From NCBI RefSeq assembly GCF_014648075.1, contig NZ_BMQK01000004.1, positions 376,048 to 440,047 on the forward strand: 64,000 nucleotides of DNA, given 5' to 3'. This document shows, piece by piece, positions 1-7,456 of the stretch. Below the pieces are notes generated by a model that was given only the letters and a program-made list of their open reading frames with translations, searched no databases and was not told where the DNA came from. Both the position numbers and the translations under genes were made by a program. Position 1 is the first letter of the stretch, and each line of letters opens with the position of its first letter. This stretch comes from Streptomyces ruber (GTDB lineage: Bacteria; Actinomycetota; Actinomycetes; Streptomycetales; Streptomycetaceae).

Positions 1-157
1 CGGGCGACGGGAGCGGCGCGGTCGACACGGGTGCCGGGGGTGAGGCGGGTGGCGGAGGCGTCGTCGGTGACGGTCGTGCCGCCTGTGACGGGACGGCGGG
101 GACCACGCGTCCCGTCCGCGGCGGCGATGCCGCGCCGCCCTTCGGCGTGTACGTCAC
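1..157 (-). CDS. N-terminal fragment of an unidentified protein, cut by the window edge
   Basis: A leftward reading frame begins at a GTG at 157-155, preceded at good spacing by a GGGGAGG ribosome binding site. It stays open to the left edge, giving about 52 residues. The visible part starts VTYTPKGGAASPPR and then becomes a Pro/Ala/Ser-rich tail, so no domain can be named. It lies downstream of, and on the same strand as, the kinase at 474-1466, with a 316-base gap. Some Streptomyces membrane and transporter proteins have such N-terminal tails, but that is only a guess. The start signal is the main support. Confidence 0.5.
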   Translation of the reverse strand, partial: MTYTPKGGAASPPRTGRVVPAVPSQAARPSPTTPPPPASPPAPVSTAPLPSP

Positions 158-473
158 TCGACCTCCCCCTCAGGTCATCACTTGCTCACCCGGCCCGGTG
201 TCCGGCGCCGCCCGGCGCGATGCCGTACGGGGTGCGTGTGCCGCACGGTGTCCGGCGAGCGAGCGAGGTGCACGGCCGCAAGTATCGTCGCCGGGACCGA
301 CATCCGCACCAGCCTTGCCGGACCGTGTTCGGACCGTCGCACGGCAGGCGATCTGATCGCTGCCCGGCCGTCGGGGCTCCCAACCGCACAAGTCCTCCCG
401 CACCACCCCCTGCCCGTGAATACGCGAGGGGCCCCGGTTCGGTTCCCCGGCGGTCTCCACCCGGGAGGGCGCG
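158..473. other. 316-base gap between two leftward genes
   Basis: I see no convincing gene here. Frames on both strands read as Arg/Pro-rich noise. On the minus strand a GATACT element near 285-292 could be a -10 box for the gene starting at 157, but no clear -35 box accompanies it. No strong terminator hairpin is visible after the kinase. Confidence 0.4.
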
Positions 474-1466
474 CTAGGCGCCTTCGTAGTACGTCCGCAC
501 GCGCGCGTGGACGTCGGCCGGGGCGCCCACACGGTCCAGGCCGAGGAGGGCGGCCCCCAGGACGGGGGCGGCGGTGACCACCCGGGGTACGGCCTTGGGC
601 GCCCGGGCGGCCAGGAGCTCGCGCACGCGCCCGTCGAGCTGCGGGGGGCGGGCGGCGAGGACACCGCCGCCCAGCAGCACGGGCGTCTCCTCGGCGAGGA
701 GACCCAGCCGGGTCAGGGCGACGGTGGCCAGGGTGACGACCTCCTCCGCGAGCCGGTCCACGATCCCGCGGGCCACCGGATCGCCGTCCGCCGCCGTGGC
801 GAAGAGCACCCGCGTCAGCTCGTGCCGCCGGCCGGACGCGAGGTGCCCCAGGTGGAACGCCTCGATCAGCGCGTACATGGATCCGAGTCCGAAGTGGGCG
901 GGCAGCGCACGGGCCAGGGCGGTGGGCTCCCCGCGGCCGTCCTCGGCCCGCGCCGCCCACCACAGGGCCTCCTCCGCCAGGTCCCAACCGCCGCCCCGGT
1001 CACCGGAGATGCGGCCGACGGCGGGGAAGCGCGCGGTGCGGCCGTCGGGCCGCATGCCCACGCAGTTGATACCGGCGCCGCAGACGACGGCGACACCGCG
1101 CGGTTCGTCGATGCCGGCCCGCAGGATCGCGAAGGTGTCGTTGCGCACCTCGACGTCCGCGCCCCACGCGCGCGCGTGCAGCGCGGCGGCCAGCCGCTCC
1201 TCCTCCACGGGGAAGTCCGCGTTCGCGAGACACGCCGACACATGGGCGACCGAGCGCACGCCTCCCGCCTGTTCGAAAGCCCGCCGCACGGCGTCGGCGA
1301 CGGCGTCCACGGCCGTCTCGACCCCCACCGCCGGAGGCCGGAACCCGCCCCCGCGCGCGGTGCCGACGACCTCGCCGGCGTCCGTGACCACGGCCACGTC
1401 GGTCTTGCTGTTCCCGGCGTCGATGGCGAGCAGGAGGGCGTCGTGGCGGCCCCCGGACGCGGTCAC
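474..1466 (-). CDS. BadF/BadG-type sugar kinase (probable GlcNAc/glucosamine kinase)
   Basis: A 330-residue ATP-dependent sugar kinase of the BadF/BadG/BcrA/BcrD ATPase family (actin/hexokinase fold). The phosphate-1 loop DAGNSKTD is at residues 16-23, an adenosine/phosphate-2 type segment CGAGINC is near 115, ISGDRGGGW is near 135, and LGGGVL is near 280. In this family the ATPase fold phosphorylates amino sugars such as N-acetylglucosamine; the exact substrate here is inferred. The GTG start at 1466 overlaps the TGA stop of the upstream glycosidase (GTGA), so the two are translationally coupled. The pair resembles the hydrolase and kinase that end the chitosan-oligosaccharide (csn) operon at the corresponding place in S. 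coelicolor, but no transporter genes flank it on the right. Confidence 0.85.
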   Translation of the reverse strand: MTASGGRHDALLLAIDAGNSKTDVAVVTDAGEVVGTARGGGFRPPAVGVETAVDAVADAVRRAFEQAGGVRSVAHVSACLANADFPVEEERLAAALHARAWGADVEVRNDTFAILRAGIDEPRGVAVVCGAGINCVGMRPDGRTARFPAVGRISGDRGGGWDLAEEALWWAARAEDGRGEPTALARALPAHFGLGSMYALIEAFHLGHLASGRRHELTRVLFATAADGDPVARGIVDRLAEEVVTLATVALTRLGLLAEETPVLLGGGVLAARPPQLDGRVRELLAARAPKAVPRVVTAAPVLGAALLGLDRVGAPADVHARVRTYYEGA

Positions 1467-2728
1467 GCCCACGCGAGGTGCTCCCGGTTGTGGGCGAGCA
1501 GCCGGTCGGTGAGGGTGTCGGCGTAGGCGTACTGGCCGATCAGGGGATGGGCGAGCAGCGCACGGAAGACCCGCTCGCGGCCCCCGTGCAGCGCGGCTTC
1601 CAGCGCCAGGTCCTCGTACGCCGTCACGTTCGCCGTCAGTCCCGCGAACAGCGGGTCCACGGGAGCCACCGGCAGCGGGGACGGCCCGTGGGTGCCGACC
1701 GCCGCCGGCACCTCGATCACCGCGTCGTCCGGCAGGAAGGGCAGCGTGCCCGCGTTGTACGTGTTCACCACCTGGTACGGGCTGCCGGCCCCGCCGAGCA
1801 GCGCCGCCGCCAGGTCCACGGCGGCCTCGGAGTAGTAGGCCCCGCCGCGCCTGGCGAGCAGTGCGGGCTTCTCGTCGAGCGCGGGGTCGGCGTACATCCG
1901 CAGCAACTCGCGCTCCATCGCGGCCACTTCGGCGGCCCGCGACGGCTTGGTGCGCAGCTCGCGCACCACCTCGTCGTGGGCGTAGTAGTACCGCAGGTAG
2001 TAGGAGGGCACCACCCCGAGCCGGTCGAGCAGGGGACGCGGCAGCCGCAGATCGGCCGCGATCGTGTCGCCGTGCTCCCGGAGCAGCCGGGGCAGTACGT
2101 TCTCGCCCTCCGGCCCGCCGAGCCGTACCCCGGTCTCCCAGGTGAGGTGGTTGAGCCCGACGTGGTCGAGGTGCACCTCGGCGGGGGCCGCACCCAGCAG
2201 CCCCGCGAACTTCCGCTGCAGCCCGATCGCCACGTTGCACAGCCCGACCGTGCGGTGCCCGGCCCGGAGCAGCGCACGGGTCACGATGCCGACCGGATTG
2301 GTGAAGTCGATGATCCAGGCATCCGGGCTGACACGCCGCACCCGCTCGGCGATGTCCAGCACCACCGGCACGGTGCGCAGCGCCTTGGCCAGCCCGCCCG
2401 CACCGGTGGTCTCCTGCCCGACGCAGCCGCACTCCAGCGGCCAGGTCTCGTCCTGCTCCCGGGCCGCCTGCCCACCGACCCGGAGCTGGAGCAGCACGGC
2501 GTCCGCGCCGTCCACCCCGCGGTCCAGCTCACCGGTGGTGACGATCCGCCCGCCGTGCCCCTGCCGCGCGAAGATCCTCCGCGCCAGGCCGCCGACCAGC
2601 TCCAGCCGCTCGGCGTCCGGGTCGACGAGTACGAGCTCCTCGACGGGCAGGGTGTCCCTGAGCCGGGCGAATCCGTCGATGAGTTCGGGGGTGTAGGTCG
2701 AACCTCCGCCGACCACCGTGAGTTTCAT
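1463..2728 (-). CDS. Family 4 glycoside hydrolase (6-phospho-beta-glucosidase-like)
   Basis: A 421-residue member of glycoside hydrolase family 4. These enzymes use NAD and a divalent metal to cleave glycosidic bonds by a redox/elimination mechanism. The N-terminal dinucleotide-binding loop VVGGGSTYTPEL begins at residue 5. The family metal-binding region around LCNVAIG and the later LNHLTW with its histidine are both present. Length is typical. It is the first gene of a two-gene leftward unit and its stop overlaps the start of the sugar kinase. GH4 annotation usually says 6-phospho-beta-glucosidase, but coupling to a sugar kinase rather than a PTS gene suggests an oligosaccharide (possibly amino-sugar) that is cleaved and then phosphorylated. 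The substrate is not proven by sequence. Confidence 0.88.
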   Translation of the reverse strand: MKLTVVGGGSTYTPELIDGFARLRDTLPVEELVLVDPDAERLELVGGLARRIFARQGHGGRIVTTGELDRGVDGADAVLLQLRVGGQAAREQDETWPLECGCVGQETTGAGGLAKALRTVPVVLDIAERVRRVSPDAWIIDFTNPVGIVTRALLRAGHRTVGLCNVAIGLQRKFAGLLGAAPAEVHLDHVGLNHLTWETGVRLGGPEGENVLPRLLREHGDTIAADLRLPRPLLDRLGVVPSYYLRYYYAHDEVVRELRTKPSRAAEVAAMERELLRMYADPALDEKPALLARRGGAYYSEAAVDLAAALLGGAGSPYQVVNTYNAGTLPFLPDDAVIEVPAAVGTHGPSPLPVAPVDPLFAGLTANVTAYEDLALEAALHGGRERVFRALLAHPLIGQYAYADTLTDRLLAHNREHLAWA

Positions 2729-2831
2729 GTGCGGTTCAGTCCTTCATCCGAGCCGGCGACATGTTCCCCACCTTACGGAAGCGCGTACTCAAGCGCCGTC
2801 CGCAGGCGGAGAGTTGCGCTTCGCCAAGCGG

Positions 2832-3200
2832 TCAGCCCGTTCCCGTGCCGGTGACCTCCTCGCCCGTACTCCCGGAGGCGGTCAGATGGGCCGACGTACC
2901 GGTGAGCGCGAGCAGGCGGTCCAGGAAGCCCGGCCGGTTGTCCAGGCGGAGGCGCACGCCGGCGGTGCTCGTGAGGCGGCGGGTCCGCAGCAGCGCCGCC
3001 AGGCCCATCGAGTCGATCCAGGTCAGCTGACGGAAGTCCAGCCGCAGGTGGCGGAAGGCGGTGCCCGGGGTGAGATGTCCGGCCACGGCGCGGACGAGTT
3101 CCTCGCTCGCCGTCTGGTCGAGGTCACCGGCGATCTCCACCCTCAGCACGTCCGCCACGGCGGTCACGATGAGGCTGAACTCCGGGTCAGGTGCCGTCAT
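2832..3200 (-). CDS. STAS-domain anti-sigma factor antagonist
   Basis: A 122-residue single-domain STAS protein of the RsbV/BldG/SpoIIAA type. The phosphorylatable serine of the family is present as Ser64 in WIDSMG (61-66), after the usual buried strand RLDFRQL. In known partner-switching systems the unphosphorylated antagonist binds an anti-sigma kinase and frees a sigma factor; a PP2C phosphatase removes the phosphate. The ATG overlaps the TGA of the upstream B12-binding gene by four bases (ATGA at 3197-3200), and that gene overlaps the phosphatase gene. The three should therefore be made together. Its cognate kinase is not in this locus. Confidence 0.9.
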   Translation of the reverse strand: MTAPDPEFSLIVTAVADVLRVEIAGDLDQTASEELVRAVAGHLTPGTAFRHLRLDFRQLTWIDSMGLAALLRTRRLTSTAGVRLRLDNRPGFLDRLLALTGTSAHLTASGSTGEEVTGTGTG

Positions 3201-4297
3201 GCGGTGTTCCCCGGACCGGTGCCCGGCCGGGCGGCCACGGTGGCGGCCCCCGCGTGGAGCAGGGCCGTGGCGCGCGGGAAGTCGTGGAGCCGTCGGGCGA
3301 GCAGGTGCAGCCCGGGGACCAGGCAGCGCGGCGAGACCGACCGGGCCTCCAGGACGTCGGCGGTCCAGCCGATGAAGCCGGTGAACAGGGCGGTGTCGTC
3401 GACGTACAGGGCCGCGGCGAGGAAGTCCACTATGTGGGCGTGGTCCTCGGCGGTCCGCTCGTGCTGGACGTCGGTGTAGAGCCGCAGCGCGGGTACCTCC
3501 TCCCGCAGGCCCGCCAGCGTCTCCTCCACCAGCCGGGTACGCGACTTCACGACCATCGTGTACTCCTGGTCGGCCAGGTGCGGCAGGTCGTCCACCGGCT
3601 GGCGGGCGGTCGTCGAACCCGGGGACGGGGTCGCGGCCGTCAGTCCGCCCTCCAGCGCGGTCGCGGCCTCCCGCGCGTTCGCGGCCCACCGGTCGGCACC
3701 GCAGGCACGGGCGTAGCGGCCGTCCGGGCCGAAGGCCCTCCCGCCCACCATCACGGGCACGCCCGCGGCCTGGCAGGCGGCGATCATGGCGTGGGCGGTG
3801 GGCAGCCTGGTCGGGAGCGAGGACGAGAGCAGCACCGCGTCCGCCCCGGTACGGCGCAGATGGGTGATCAGGTGCGGTCCGGGCGTCTGGGCGCCGAGGT
3901 AGTCCACCTGCCAGCCGCGCAGGGCGAGGACCTCCGCGACCAGGCGGGCCGGGAAGGCGTGCCACTCGCCCTCCACACACGCCACGGTCACCCGGCCCCG
4001 GCTCGGGCCCCAGCCCGTGTCGGCCGGGACGGGCGAGGAGGGGACCAGCGCCGTGACGACCCGCTCGTTGACGGCCGTGGCCGCGTGCTCCTGGGCGACG
4101 GTGATCCGGTCGGCCGCCCATTCCGTACCCACCTTCTCCTGCACCGCGCCGATCACGTCCAGCAGCAGCGTCTCCGTGTCGAGGCCGATGTCGAGTCCCT
4201 GGTACAGGGTGTCCGTGGCGGTGTACGCGTCACCGCCGAGAACGGCGCTCCACAGCCGGTCGCGCAGATCGGCGGCGGTCTTGCCGGTGTCGGTCAT
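3197..4297 (-). CDS. Cobalamin-binding putative light-sensor protein in a STAS/phosphatase operon
   Basis: A 366-residue protein with three parts. Residues 10-85 form a helical cap carrying W60, nine residues, then E70-H71: the W-x9-EH motif associated with adenosylcobalamin photoreceptors such as CarH. Residues 102-215 look like a Rossmann-type B12-binding domain with EWH at 111-113, so His113 is the likely lower axial ligand (CarH has ExHxxG; here the glycine is proline), and a VGGRAFG loop at 184-190. Residues 245-350 are an alpha-helical domain I cannot name. There is no MerR DNA-binding domain, so it cannot act as CarH/LitR do. It overlaps the phosphatase stop (TGATG) and the STAS start (ATGA). 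I infer that it senses light or B12 state and feeds the partner switch. Confidence 0.82.
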   Translation of the reverse strand: MTDTGKTAADLRDRLWSAVLGGDAYTATDTLYQGLDIGLDTETLLLDVIGAVQEKVGTEWAADRITVAQEHAATAVNERVVTALVPSSPVPADTGWGPSRGRVTVACVEGEWHAFPARLVAEVLALRGWQVDYLGAQTPGPHLITHLRRTGADAVLLSSSLPTRLPTAHAMIAACQAAGVPVMVGGRAFGPDGRYARACGADRWAANAREAATALEGGLTAATPSPGSTTARQPVDDLPHLADQEYTMVVKSRTRLVEETLAGLREEVPALRLYTDVQHERTAEDHAHIVDFLAAALYVDDTALFTGFIGWTADVLEARSVSPRCLVPGLHLLARRLHDFPRATALLHAGAATVAARPGTGPGNTA

Positions 4298-6147
4298 CAG
4301 GTTCTCCTGGTTCTCTTCTGCCGCCAGTGGGTGTTCGGGGAGCGGACGTCTTCGCCGACGTGCGGGTCGGCGCCTCCCCGGCGGTCCGCGTGGCCGTCTC
4401 CGTCGACCACCGCCAGCGGACCGGTCCTCGGCGCGCCGATGGCGACCACCGCCATGTCGTCGTGGCGGCCCCGGCCGAGCCACTGCGCGGCGAGCATGTG
4501 GACGCGCTCCACCACCGCCTCCGCGGGCATGCCGGCGCGCCCCGTGAGGTCCCGCGCGAGCCGCTCGACGCCGTACAGCTCACCGCCGACCGGTCCGCCG
4601 CGGGCCTCGGTGATGCCGTCCGTGTACAGCAGGCAGGTCTCCCCCGGGGCGAGGACGAGCTCCTCGGTCCGGAACGACACGGACGGCATCGCGCCCAGCA
4701 GGTCGCCGTACGTCCCGCTCTCCTCCACCCGGCCGTCCGCGCGGAGGACGAGCGGCGGGGGATGGCCCGCGCTGGTGAGCCGTAACCGCACCCGGCCCGC
4801 GCGCCGCCGGAGCACCGAGGCCAGGGCCAGCGTCACGAACCGCTCGTGCGGGGAGGTGAGGAGCGCGGTGTTCAGCAGCCCGAGGACGTGACCGTGGTCG
4901 TGGGCGAGCGGCCGCAGGGCGTGCAGGCTGTTGCGGACCCTGCCGGTCAGCACGGCGGCGTCCAGGCCCTTGCCCGCCACGTCACCGAGGACGACGAGTG
5001 TCTCCTCGGCGGGGTCGGCGCCGGGGTGGACGTCGTAGAAGTCACCGCCGATCCGCTCGCTGTCCTGGAAGGGACGGAAACGTCCGGCGTACTCGACGCC
5101 GTGCACCGTGCCCAGCGCCGGGGGAAGCAGTTCCCGCATCAGCAACGCGGTGACACGGGACTGTTCGCCGTACACGCGGACCGAGGACAGGGCGGCTCCC
5201 ACGCGCGCGGCGAACAGGCCGGCGAAAGCCTCCTCGTCCTCGGCGAAGGCCCGCCGGCCGACGGAGCGCAGCAGGATCAGCGCGCCGTCGGGGACGCCGT
5301 GGCCGGGCAGCGGCGTCACCACGACGGAGCCGACCGGGCCCTCGAACCCCTGGGGGATCACCCAGGCGGGAACCTCACCGGGGTCGATCCAGCACGCCGG
5401 CACGGACGGGAGACCCTGCAGCGCCTCGGCCAGACCGGGTACGGTCGCCGGGTCGACGGTGCGGGTGGTCCCGGTGACGGGGCCGCCGGCCCGCGCGAAG
5501 GTGACCGGGAAGCGGTCGCTCCCGGCGGGGGAGGCGGGGGAGATCAGGACGGCGGCGTCCGCGAGGTGGTGCACCGCCAGACGCGCGGCCGCCTCGACGC
5601 AGGTCTGCACGCTCAGCGACGACAGCAGCGTGCCGGACACCCCGGCGAGGACGGCCGCGCGCTCCTGCGCCCTGCGCAGGGTCTCCTCGGCCAGCCGGCG
5701 GTCGGTGTCGTCGATCAGCCACCACACCACGTCCCCGTCCGGGTGCGGCGTGGGAAATGCCTCGAACATCCGCTCGCCGATGCGGCCGGACCGGGTGGGC
5801 GCGCACGTCGTGGAGGGGCCGCCGGTCACGCACCGGTGCGCGTCCGCCAGCCAGTCCGGCAGGTGCCAGGACGGCCGGTCGCCGCCCGCCGTCCCGGACA
5901 GCAGTGTCCGGGCGGCCTCGTTGACCTCGACGATGCCGCCGTTCCTGTCCACGACCAGGATCGGGCAGGGGGCTTCGCTCCACGCCGGACCAACGCTGAC
6001 GCCGGTGGGGCGGGAGCCGCTCGGAAGACCTCGGGAAGGGACCACGGCCGGCGGCTCGCGCGCCGCGCACCCACCACCCTCCTGAGCGCGAAAGCATTGC
6101 CTTATCTCGCGGTAACCGTCTCGCGGGTTGCTTGTTGATACAGGCAA
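4297..6147 (-). CDS. PAS-GAF-PP2C (SpoIIE/RsbU-type) serine phosphatase
   Basis: Up to 616 residues. A PAS-like domain lies at about 58-155, a short helical linker at 150-168, a GAF-like domain at 165-325, and a SpoIIE-type PP2C domain at 345-575. All metal-binding motifs of the PP2C part are intact: GGDFYD near 367-372, GDVAGKG near 388-394, TDGITEA near 509-515 and the HDD near 562-564. It should dephosphorylate an STAS antagonist, most simply the one encoded two genes downstream. The longest frame begins at a TTG (6147) with a poor ribosome site. A GTG at 6045, just before the PAS region, is an alternative, so the start is uncertain. It is the first gene of the three-gene coupled operon. 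Confidence 0.88.
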   Translation of the reverse strand: MPVSTSNPRDGYREIRQCFRAQEGGGCAAREPPAVVPSRGLPSGSRPTGVSVGPAWSEAPCPILVVDRNGGIVEVNEAARTLLSGTAGGDRPSWHLPDWLADAHRCVTGGPSTTCAPTRSGRIGERMFEAFPTPHPDGDVVWWLIDDTDRRLAEETLRRAQERAAVLAGVSGTLLSSLSVQTCVEAAARLAVHHLADAAVLISPASPAGSDRFPVTFARAGGPVTGTTRTVDPATVPGLAEALQGLPSVPACWIDPGEVPAWVIPQGFEGPVGSVVVTPLPGHGVPDGALILLRSVGRRAFAEDEEAFAGLFAARVGAALSSVRVYGEQSRVTALLMRELLPPALGTVHGVEYAGRFRPFQDSERIGGDFYDVHPGADPAEETLVVLGDVAGKGLDAAVLTGRVRNSLHALRPLAHDHGHVLGLLNTALLTSPHERFVTLALASVLRRRAGRVRLRLTSAGHPPPLVLRADGRVEESGTYGDLLGAMPSVSFRTEELVLAPGETCLLYTDGITEARGGPVGGELYGVERLARDLTGRAGMPAEAVVERVHMLAAQWLGRGRHDDMAVVAIGAPRTGPLAVVDGDGHADRRGGADPHVGEDVRSPNTHWRQKRTRRT

Positions 6148-6455
6148 GCTTCGAATTCGTACGGAAATGGCGAAGGCCAGTCTTTTTCCGCCCGGTTAGT
6201 GATCGCGTCTCATGCCATTTCGAGACCGCCGGTGCGATGGTGCAACGGCCGGCCGCCTTGATCCGGACGCCGGAGGGGGCGGCGGGGTTCAGCGCCCGGT
6301 GCGAACGCCCGCCCTGTGCAGAGGGCACGTTCTCCACTCGTGGACACGCAGCGTGGCGGTGTGCTTCCATCGTGTCGACGGGGGAATCAACAACGTGCCC
6401 AGCACCGTTCGGCCAGTAGCGGTGGAAGCTTTCACGGTGAACGCGGGAGGTCACC
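6148..6455. other. Divergent intergenic region of the signalling locus
   Basis: This 308-base stretch separates the leftward phosphatase operon from the rightward STAS genes and must hold both promoters. It includes a locally AT-richer segment at about 6120-6230, unusual for this chromosome. No coding sequence is convincing. A SigR-like promoter for the rightward genes is listed separately. Confidence 0.5.
6383..6409 (+). promoter_or_regulatory. Possible SigR-type promoter for the STAS gene at 6456
   Basis: GGAAT at 6383-6387 is followed after 19 bases by GTT at 6407-6409, which fits the GGAAT-N18/19-GTT consensus of the Streptomyces disulfide-stress sigma factor SigR and close relatives. 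Transcription would start roughly 35-40 bases before the GTG at 6456. The motif is short, so chance occurrence is possible. Confidence 0.35.
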
Positions 6456-6821
6456 GTGGGCGCTGGAATCGAGTTCCCAGTAGGCGCCGCGTGTGTGCTC
6501 GTCCGGTTCGTCGGCGATATCGAAGCCGACGAGATCCCGCGAGTCAGCGAACAGGTGCTGCACGGAACCAGTCGCTCTGTACTGCTTGCCGATCTCACTG
6601 AAGCGAGCCCGGTGTGGGGGCGCAGTTTCTTCGCGCTGCTGACCCTGGCCCTGAAGACCCGCGCGGCGGGCGTGAAGCTCCTCGTCGTCGGGCCCGACCA
6701 TGACCTGGAACGCCTGATCGCCAAAACGGCGACCGGCCGTTTCCTGCCCTGCTACCCCACGGTCGTGGCGGCCCTTCGCAGCGCGGACTGTGCCGCGCAT
6801 GTCGCGCAGGCGAGCAACTAG
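6456..6821 (+). CDS. Degenerate STAS-domain protein lacking the phosphorylation serine motif
   Basis: A 121-residue protein that follows the STAS pattern: an N-terminal strand pair (CVLVRFVGDI), a helix, then SVLLADL at 41-47, and a second half ending in KLLVVGPDH and a C-terminal helix. Where family members carry D-S/T-S/T-G, this one reads SPVWGRSF (51-58). The usual kinase target site is therefore missing and the protein is probably not regulated by phosphorylation in the usual way. GTG at 6456 has a GGGAGG ribosome site. It is followed 11 bases later by a second STAS gene on the same strand and is divergent from the phosphatase/B12 operon. It could be a scaffold or a decoy partner; that is inference. 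Confidence 0.72.
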   Translation: MGAGIEFPVGAACVLVRFVGDIEADEIPRVSEQVLHGTSRSVLLADLTEASPVWGRSFFALLTLALKTRAAGVKLLVVGPDHDLERLIAKTATGRFLPCYPTVVAALRSADCAAHVAQASN

Positions 6822-6832
6822 TCACACGAAGG

Positions 6833-7222
6833 ATGCGAACCTCGCGGATGGGCCACTCTGTACGACGACTTCACCAGGCTTCCCCGGACGCTGACCCGGA
6901 GGAAGCCAGCGTGCTGGTGTGCGTGACCGGCACGCTGGGCGTGGGAATCATCGACGAACTGCGGGAAGAGACGCGCTGGCTGATGACGGGCGCGGTCGGG
7001 GCGCCCCGGCGCAGACTGCTGGTGGACCTCTCCAGCATCGCCCGGTGTACGGACGAATCGGGCCTGTACGTGCTGCTGGGCATGAGCCGGATGCTGGCGG
7101 GCCGGGGCGTCGAGCTGGTGCTGACCTCGGTCAGCCCCGTGGTGGAGGCACAGATCCAGCGGGCCTGTCTGCAGGGGTACTTGCGGCGGGGCGGCTGTCA
7201 GGGGCCGCACGAGACCACATGA
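6833..7222 (+). CDS. STAS-domain anti-sigma factor antagonist
   Basis: A 129-residue STAS protein. A roughly 25-residue polar N-terminal extension precedes the domain. The core has LLVDLSSIARC at 62-72 followed by TDESG with Ser76 in the phosphorylation position, then a helix (LYVLLGMSRML) and a strand (VELVLTSV). It should be a phosphorylation-controlled antagonist like the one at 2832-3200. The ATG at 6833 has its GAAGG placed immediately against the start codon, which is too close. A start at ATG 6848 is possible, so the N-terminus is uncertain. It forms a tandem with the degenerate STAS gene, suggesting that one or more anti-sigma kinases elsewhere are the real targets of the locus. Confidence 0.82.
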   Translation: MRTSRMGHSVRRLHQASPDADPEEASVLVCVTGTLGVGIIDELREETRWLMTGAVGAPRRRLLVDLSSIARCTDESGLYVLLGMSRMLAGRGVELVLTSVSPVVEAQIQRACLQGYLRRGGCQGPHETT

Positions 7223-7225
7223 ATC

Positions 7226-7289
7226 CTCAGGGGCTCAGGGGCTCAGGGGCTCAGGGGCCTCAAGGGGGCTCAAGGGCCTCAGGGGCCTA
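7226..7289 (+). repeat. 8-bp tandem repeat (GGGGCTCA) downstream of the STAS gene
   Basis: Four near-perfect copies of an 8-bp unit (CTCAGGGG) run from 7226. They are followed by three decayed copies in which CTCA becomes CTCAAG or CCTCA. The array begins three bases after the stop of the STAS gene. It is G-rich on the plus strand (runs of four to five G), so a G-quadruplex is conceivable in RNA or DNA. Confidence 0.75.
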
Positions 7290-7456
7290 GGAGAACTCGG
7301 GAAAACCCACGGCTCCACGAGAGTGCCGTCGCGGGCCGGGGCGCCCGGCGTGCACCCCGGTGCACGACCCCGGACCCCCGCCGCCCGCGAAGGCCCGGAC
7401 CGTGCGACGTACGGGCGCCGGGCGCCGGAAGTCGGGACATGCGAAGGCCCGGACCG

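Noticed and set aside
31..477. Rightward open frame of about 148 codons at the left edge
   Set aside because: Arg/Pro-rich composition, no ribosome site, and it is antisense to a frame with a strong start signal at 157.
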